A stretch of DNA of 26,468 nucleotides from a virus: positions 1 to 26,468 of IMG/VR virus record IMGVR_UViG_3300001097_000865, one strand, 5' to 3'. The notes beneath the pieces were generated by a model that was given only the letters and a program-made list of their open reading frames with translations, made no database searches and had not been told where the DNA came from. The position numbers and the translations under genes were made by a program. Shown here in pieces: positions 22,966 through 26,468 of the stretch; position 1 is the first letter of the stretch; the number at the start of each line of letters is the position of its first letter.

Positions 22966-23003
22966 ATATATATCTATAGGTAGAAATGCCTATAGATATA
23001 TAT
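22966..23003. other. Perfect 15-base inverted repeat after nrdJ (terminator or operator)
   Basis: ATATATATCTATAGG (22966-22980) is repeated inverted at 22989-23003 around an 8-base loop TAGAAATG. The arm is almost all A/T, followed by TTATTATTT rather than a solid T-run. It could end nrdJ transcription weakly. Because its right arm covers the -35 position of the promoter at 22993-23021, it could equally be an operator. Confidence 0.7.
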
Positions 23004-23021
23004 TATTATTTGTGATATAAT
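22993..23021 (+). promoter_or_regulatory. Candidate extended -10 promoter before the membrane protein gene
   Basis: TG at 23013-23014, one base, then a consensus TATAAT (23016-23021). The -35 position 17 bases upstream reads TAGATA, which is poor and lies in the palindrome's right arm. Extended -10 promoters can work without a good -35. It would start transcription about 30 bases before the AAGGAGG of the gene at 23060. Confidence 0.5.
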
Positions 23022-23059
23022 TAAATACAAAGAGAGGTAATTAAAAAAGGAGGATAATT

Positions 23060-23347
23060 ATGATAGTACTGTTTATTTTATTAGTAATTGTACATGTGTT
23101 ACTTAGCACTTATATTTTTACAGTAGCAAAAGAATTTGCATTAGTAGTAGTGAATAGAAACTTTAACACTAATTTTTCTTACAAACTAGCAATTAGAGAC
23201 ACCCCTTTAATTATTATTTGTTTTCTACCGATTTTGAATATGATTGTATTATACGGTATAACATTTAAAGTGGACAAAGTGGAAGAACGCCTTATTGAAA
23301 AAATAAAACAAATTCTTCCAGACGAAAAAAACAGAAGGAGGTTTTAA
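23060..23347 (+). CDS. Small membrane protein with two predicted membrane helices
   Basis: This encodes 95 residues from ATG 23060 behind AAAAAGGAGG. Helix 1 is about residues 2-31 (IVLFILLVIVHVLLSTYIFT and following) and helix 2 about 49-68 (TPLIIICFLPILNMIVLYGI), joined by a short polar loop. The C-terminal 27 residues are charged (KVDKVEERLIEKIKQILPDEKNRRR), probably cytoplasmic and helical. It has no holin-type signature beyond size and topology and lies in a nucleotide-metabolism cluster, not next to an endolysin. It may alter the host membrane early in infection. No family is recognised. The next gene starts 2 bases after its stop. Confidence 0.78.
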   Translation: MIVLFILLVIVHVLLSTYIFTVAKEFALVVVNRNFNTNFSYKLAIRDTPLIIICFLPILNMIVLYGITFKVDKVEERLIEKIKQILPDEKNRRRF

Positions 23348-23349
23348 AA

Positions 23350-23829
23350 ATGACTTTTAACGAGATGCACAAAGCGGTTAAAGAAGATAGTTTAAAAAAC
23401 AGAAGACGAAAAGTATATGTAATGATAGAGATTACAGAAGAGATAATTAATAAGTTCCAAGAATCAATCAAATTAGAAAAGCAGGGAAGGATAGATGCTC
23501 TAACCCTAATAAGGAAGGTCAGAGAGGAACATAAATTAACCAAAGAGTTCCTATTAGCACTTGAAAATAGAGATTTAGATGTTATAGAGCAAGATATAAA
23601 AATAGCATACTGTGATAAATTTCTCCCAAAAGATATAATTACTGAGGAAGATATCACAATGTGTATTAAAACTGCTTTTGATTTAATATCAAAAGAGAAA
23701 AAAATAGAAAAACCATCTATGAAAAACATGGGAGACATTATTCACTTGGTTAAAGAATTATCAGAAGGTGCTATTGAAGGTAGACTTTTGTCAGAAACAA
23801 CTAGAAAATTTATAAACGATAATAAGTAA
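23350..23829 (+). CDS. GatB/YqeY-like protein
   Basis: This encodes 159 residues from ATG 23350 behind AGGAGG. From about residue 25 it follows the layout of the YqeY family: a helical N-terminal part with DALTLIRKV, then ENRDLDVIEQDIKIAYCDKFLPKDIITEEDI (family pattern: YLPxxLSxEE), and a C-terminal SMKNMGDIIHLVKEL.EGAIEGRLLSE, matching the family's S-x-K-D-M-G-K-V-M...G-x-x-D-G-K. YqeY proteins share the tail domain of GatB, the tRNA-dependent amidotransferase subunit, which contacts tRNA. Their cellular role is not settled. It has about 25 extra residues in front, very basic (KNRRRKVY). Presence in a phage cluster together with an RNA ligase is notable. Confidence 0.75.
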   Translation: MTFNEMHKAVKEDSLKNRRRKVYVMIEITEEIINKFQESIKLEKQGRIDALTLIRKVREEHKLTKEFLLALENRDLDVIEQDIKIAYCDKFLPKDIITEEDITMCIKTAFDLISKEKKIEKPSMKNMGDIIHLVKELSEGAIEGRLLSETTRKFINDNK

Positions 23830-23849
23830 AAGAGAGGTCGAGGTTACAA

Positions 23850-24437
23850 ATGGACAATGAGATTATTATTATAGGTGGATTTACTAATGCTGGAAAAGAT
23901 TTTTCTAGCAATATATTAGTAGATAGATATGGTTACAATTTTGTAATATCTACTACAAGCAGACCAATGAGAAGTTACGAAACCCAAGATGACCCCTATC
24001 ACTTTGTAGATAATAAAACCTTTTTGCAGAGAGTAGAAGATGGTAAATTTATAGAGTACAGGTCTTACGAACCTAAAGTCAAAGATGGGGAACAAGGAGT
24101 AGTATGGTACTATGGAGTAGAAAAAACAGAGATAAAAGATAATAAGAAATATGTTGTTGTATTAGACCCATTGGGCACAAGAGAATTTAAAAAACATTTT
24201 AAAGATAGAGCTATCTCATTCTTTCTAGACTTAGAAGAAGAATTAAGACAGCGAAGGAATATTGATAGAGGGGACTATCTAAAAGAAGAATGGAACAGAA
24301 GGAATAAAGATGACAAAGAAAGATTTACAAAAGAGATTATAAGAAGAGATTTTGATTATAAAGTTTATAGTCTTAGAGCAATGTCAGTAGTTGATTTTAT
24401 ACTAAACGTAATTGGAGGTTCAAAAAATGAGATATAA
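23850..24437 (+). CDS. Guanylate-kinase-like (deoxy)nucleoside monophosphate kinase
   Basis: This encodes 195 residues. The P-loop is G-G-FTNAGK-D (9-17) with Asp in the usual Ser/Thr place. TTSRPMRSYETQDDPYHFVD (35-54) matches the guanylate-kinase nucleotide-binding segment (TTRxxRxxE..G.DYxFV), followed by a GK-type FIEY (60s) and YYGV where guanylate kinases bind GMP. A lid-like ELRQRRNIDRGD comes later. It should phosphorylate (d)GMP or a related dNMP for dNTP supply, together with the reductase upstream and nucleotidase downstream. The exact substrate cannot be set from sequence. Start ATG 23850 is behind AGAGGTCGAGG. Confidence 0.85.
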   Translation: MDNEIIIIGGFTNAGKDFSSNILVDRYGYNFVISTTSRPMRSYETQDDPYHFVDNKTFLQRVEDGKFIEYRSYEPKVKDGEQGVVWYYGVEKTEIKDNKKYVVVLDPLGTREFKKHFKDRAISFFLDLEEELRQRRNIDRGDYLKEEWNRRNKDDKERFTKEIIRRDFDYKVYSLRAMSVVDFILNVIGGSKNEI

Positions 24438-24663
24438 TATTACAGCTGGATTTAAAAACAATAATTGGAAAGAGTGTTGGGTAGTAGAAATCGGTACAGG
24501 CAATTTAGAGTGTACCCCTTATGAAAAGAAAGCAACAGATTTTTATGACTTCCAAGAGGAAGACACGGAAAAATTTTTAAAGAAGTGGGATTGCACCTTC
24601 GGCAAAACTGGTAAAAAAAGACTCATTAAAGATACTATGGACGATAAAGAAGGAAAATCATAA
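24427..24663 (+). CDS. Hypothetical small protein overlapping the kinase gene
   Basis: This encodes 78 residues. The frame is open to a TTG at 24412, but GGAGG (24414-24418) sits 8 bases before ATG 24427, so I chose that start; it overlaps the kinase gene by 11 bases. The protein has a beta-rich first half (YNITAGFKNNNWKECWVVEIGTGNLECTPYEKKATDFYDF) and a charged second half with WDCTFGKTGKKRLIKD. It has three cysteines without regular spacing. The stop overlaps the next start (TAATG), so all three genes are coupled. No family is recognised. Confidence 0.7.
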   Translation: MRYNITAGFKNNNWKECWVVEIGTGNLECTPYEKKATDFYDFQEEDTEKFLKKWDCTFGKTGKKRLIKDTMDDKEGKS

Positions 24664-25292
24664 TGGGAGAGTTTAAAAAAATAATTTATTTAGACGTAGA
24701 CAATACTATTATAAATAGTAAAAAAAGAGTGGCAGAAATTTATAACCAATATTATAGACTCGAAGATGATTCAAGTATTAAGTGGGAAGATGTTGTCAAT
24801 TATAATTTTGATATAGAATCAAAAATAATCAAAGAGATTTTTGACCGTTTTGATTTTTACAAAGGTATAACTGGTGGAGCAGATATAGTAGAAGATTGTC
24901 TAGAGACACTAGAAATCTTAAAAGAAAGAGGATATAAAATAATCATATATTCTAAAGGGACATTATTAAACATACAATATAAAACAGAGTTTCTAAACAA
25001 TCGTTTTGGGCATTTAATAGATGGTCATATCTTTATTGGCGCTAGCAATGTAACAATGGGTAAAAATCAAGTGGACATGTCTGGAGGAATATTAATAGAC
25101 GACCATATTGATAATCTTACTGACAATAACGCTTTATATAACATATGTGCAAGATTGTTTAACCAAGATGAAAAATGGAATAAAGATTGGAAAGGTAAAA
25201 CGATAAGACATTGGAGTGAGTTATTGCCAATTATTAACAGTATAGAACGGTACGAGAAACTAGTAAAAGAAATACAGTCAAATCAAAAATAG
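24663..25292 (+). CDS. 5'(3')-deoxyribonucleotidase-like HAD phosphatase
   Basis: This encodes 209 residues with HAD-superfamily motifs: motif I D11-V-D13-N-T (nucleophile and acid/base), motif II Ser97 in IIIYSKG, motif III Lys134 (MGKNQVDM), and motif IV ILIDDH (Asp146/147). The small cap and overall length fit the NT5C-type 5'(3')-deoxyribonucleotidases found in many phages. It would hydrolyse (d)NMPs to balance pools or remove host nucleotides, working opposite the kinase two genes upstream. Start ATG 24663 shares bases with the previous stop. It is the last plus-strand gene before the bidirectional terminator. Confidence 0.85.
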   Translation: MGEFKKIIYLDVDNTIINSKKRVAEIYNQYYRLEDDSSIKWEDVVNYNFDIESKIIKEIFDRFDFYKGITGGADIVEDCLETLEILKERGYKIIIYSKGTLLNIQYKTEFLNNRFGHLIDGHIFIGASNVTMGKNQVDMSGGILIDDHIDNLTDNNALYNICARLFNQDEKWNKDWKGKTIRHWSELLPIINSIERYEKLVKEIQSNQK

Positions 25293-25297
25293 ACAAA

Positions 25298-25333
25298 AAA
25301 AAAGTAGACACCAATTAAGGTGTCTACTTTTTT
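25298..25333. terminator. Bidirectional rho-independent terminator between convergent genes
   Basis: A 15-base perfect stem, with core GTAGACACC (25304-25312) and GGTGTCTAC (25319-25327), a 6-base loop AATTAA, an A-run on the left arm (25295-25303) and TTTTTT on the right (25328-25333). It serves both strands and the stop codon of the minus-strand gene abuts it. Confidence 0.95.
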
Positions 25334-26246
25334 ATTTATTATTTTTTAAATCTTCATGAATCCTTTTTAACAATTCGAATACCAACCAATTTTGAGCTTC
25401 TTCATCTAATTTTTTAGCCCATAAATCATAGTCGTTAATGAATCCATTATCACGTAGATAATTTAATCCAACTAATTTATAATTAACTGCTACAGTCGGA
25501 TATACAAAGTTTATACTTACTTTTTCAATTACTATGTCTTCTTTAGAATATAACATAATTGCTTGTGGGATTGGTCTTTCCCCACCGACTAAATTATTAA
25601 CAATAGTCATCACGCCATTCTCATTTATAACTAACTCAACAGAGCCTCCTCCATCAGCATTAATTGCCAACTCACAGTCTAAAAATAACATTATTTCTGC
25701 TTGTTGGTCACAAGTTAAGCCTTTATCATCTTTTGTTCTTCCGTCTGTCACTACTTGCAGTATTGTGCCATCTTTTTTTTGCCCTATCATGGTTCTAGGC
25801 TGGGGATGATTAGAGTGGTCAAACTTGTCGCCCTTGCGTATGTCTTTTTTACCGTTTATAACCAAGGTATAGCCCAAACTTGATACCCAAGAAGCTTTAG
25901 GATATTTGACTTTAATATCAGAAGCTACAATATCATCTATAATAAATTCTCCATCTTGATAAATTAACTCATTAAATCTATCGTTTTTTACTGTATCGCC
26001 AAATACAAATCCAGAGTCTCTATAATCTAACCCCACTGTATCAGATTTATTAATAAATGAAAAATACATTCCATTTGAAGAAGCTACAGGTTTGTATCCG
26101 TTCTTTTCATACCAAGGATGTTTAATTTTTGTCAAAGGAATCCTATTATATGACCCCACACTAGACACAATTATTTTTTCTTTTATTGGATTATATTCAA
26201 GTGCGTATATATCTGTATCATAAGCCCTAAATGTATATAATTTCAT
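25332..26246 (-). CDS. Phosphodiester glycosidase family protein (NAGPA domain)
   Basis: This encodes 304 residues on the minus strand. It shows the NAGPA-family signature in order: an N-terminal strand with SSNGMYFSF (56-64), PRTMIGQ (150-156), VVTDGRT (166-171), KGLTCDQQAEIMLFLDCELAINADGGGS with DGGGS at 198-202, and a C-terminal helical extension. This family includes the mammalian enzyme that uncovers mannose 6-phosphate and bacterial/phage proteins thought to act on phosphodiester-linked sugars in surface polymers. No signal peptide is visible, so in a phage it may be part of the virion or be released by lysis. ATG 26246 is preceded by GAAAGGAG. It is convergent to the replication cluster and may start a different module. 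Confidence 0.85.
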   Translation of the reverse strand: MKLYTFRAYDTDIYALEYNPIKEKIIVSSVGSYNRIPLTKIKHPWYEKNGYKPVASSNGMYFSFINKSDTVGLDYRDSGFVFGDTVKNDRFNELIYQDGEFIIDDIVASDIKVKYPKASWVSSLGYTLVINGKKDIRKGDKFDHSNHPQPRTMIGQKKDGTILQVVTDGRTKDDKGLTCDQQAEIMLFLDCELAINADGGGSVELVINENGVMTIVNNLVGGERPIPQAIMLYSKEDIVIEKVSINFVYPTVAVNYKLVGLNYLRDNGFINDYDLWAKKLDEEAQNWLVFELLKRIHEDLKNNK

Positions 26247-26275
26247 AATGTGTTTCTCCTTTCTAATATAAATTA

Positions 26276-26301
26276 AAAGTAGGAGATTTAACCCCTACTT
26301 T
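26276..26301 (-). terminator. Terminator-like hairpin on the minus strand
   Basis: AAAGTAGG (26276-26283) and CCTACTTT (26294-26301) form an 8-base stem. On the minus strand it is followed by TTAATTTATAT. It lies at the end of the small minus-strand frame 26300-26395 and before the glycosidase gene. Confidence 0.6.
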
Positions 26302-26395
26302 AAACTTGAGCTACTACCTCATTAGCAAATAATATTGATTCAACGTCATCTTGCGTAATTATGCTACCCACCACGCCCTTTTTTGTTTTAATCAT
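26300..26395 (-). CDS. Possible 31-residue protein
   Basis: On the minus strand, ATG 26395 to TAA 26300 encodes 31 residues with a basic start (MIKTKKG) and an amphipathic second half (TQDDVESILFANEVVAQ). It ends exactly at a terminator-like hairpin and begins 20 bases after the stop of the preceding minus-strand frame. No ribosome binding site is seen close to the ATG. Length and the 'G-x-I-T-x-D-D-V' pattern recall very short proteins found next to phage tail or lysis genes, but I cannot assign it. Confidence 0.4.
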   Translation of the reverse strand: MIKTKKGVVGSIITQDDVESILFANEVVAQV

Positions 26396-26415
26396 TTATA
26401 TTAATAGTCTATTTG

Positions 26416-26468
26416 TTAACTTTCCCCTTCTTTTATTACTACTATTTTATCATCTTTGCTGTTATCAA
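26416..26468 (-). CDS. Possible 3' end of a minus-strand gene (truncated by the window edge)
   Basis: On the minus strand the frame enters from the right edge and ends at TAA 26418-26416. Only about 17 residues are visible (ending DDKIVVIKEGES). The position just before the 31-residue frame and the same orientation as the glycosidase gene fit the C-terminus of the next gene in that module. The piece is too short for a family call. Confidence 0.35.
   Translation of the reverse strand, partial: DNSKDDKIVVIKEGES

Noticed and set aside
24412-24426. TTG start for the 78-residue gene overlapping the kinase
   Set aside because: The TTG overlaps the GGAGG box itself; ATG 24427 has ideal spacing.
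25534-25809. Plus-strand frame inside the glycosidase gene
   Set aside because: It is the shadow of a gene with clear NAGPA motifs on the other strand.
1-26468. tRNA genes, CRISPR arrays, insertion sequences, inteins or integration sites
   Set aside because: I looked for tRNA-like cloverleaf arms, regular spaced repeats, transposase motifs and splicing-domain insertions in the large enzymes and saw none.

Overview
The window reads as the early/replication half of a tailed bacteriophage (or prophage) of a low-GC, Bacillota-type host. The DNA is strongly AT-rich. Genes are packed head to tail on one strand for about 25 kb with very short gaps, strong AGGAGG-type ribosome binding sites precede most starts, and the promoters are near-consensus TTGACA/TACAAT boxes with extended -10 elements. 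The host genus cannot be fixed from the sequence alone. No integrase, tRNA, CRISPR array, insertion sequence or recognisable virion structural gene is visible.

Layout. (1) 1-5.3 kb: small accessory genes, a PD-(D/E)XK nuclease-like protein, a KxHG-type RNA ligase, a stand-alone protein resembling domain Ia of NAD+-dependent DNA ligase, a cysteine-rich miniprotein and an orphan DNA methyltransferase. (2) 5.3-7.6 kb: a strong promoter drives a protein with an SSB-like acidic tail and a Sak4-type RecA-fold ATPase, closed by a clear terminator. (3) 7.6-12.7 kb: a zinc-ribbon protein placed like a helicase loader, a DnaB-type helicase, a DnaG-type primase and a RecJ exonuclease, closed by a hairpin. 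(4) 12.7-19.2 kb: a DnaE-type DNA polymerase III alpha subunit with an extra N-terminal cysteine module and an intact-looking PHP domain, then a RecD2-type helicase. (5) 19.2-20.6 kb: small genes, including a two-gene unit between a second copy of the strong promoter and a terminator. (6) 20.6-25.3 kb: nucleotide metabolism, with a B12-dependent (class II) ribonucleotide reductase, a guanylate-kinase-like P-loop kinase and a 5'-nucleotidase of the HAD superfamily, interleaved with a two-helix membrane protein and a GatB/YqeY-like protein. (7) A bidirectional terminator at 25.3 kb separates this block from a convergent minus-strand phosphodiester glycosidase (NAGPA family) gene and the edge of another module.

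Together the genes encode a nearly self-sufficient replisome (polymerase, helicase, primase, candidate loader and candidate ssDNA-binding protein) with recombination functions (Sak4, RecJ, RecD2) and a dNTP supply line. A sliding clamp, a complete DNA ligase and a topoisomerase are not seen here. The most distinctive signals are the ligase domain-Ia miniprotein near an RNA ligase, a repeated early-type promoter, a consensus promoter inside the polymerase gene, perfect inverted repeats placed at gene starts, and a small protein with a Walker-B-like motif but no Walker A.
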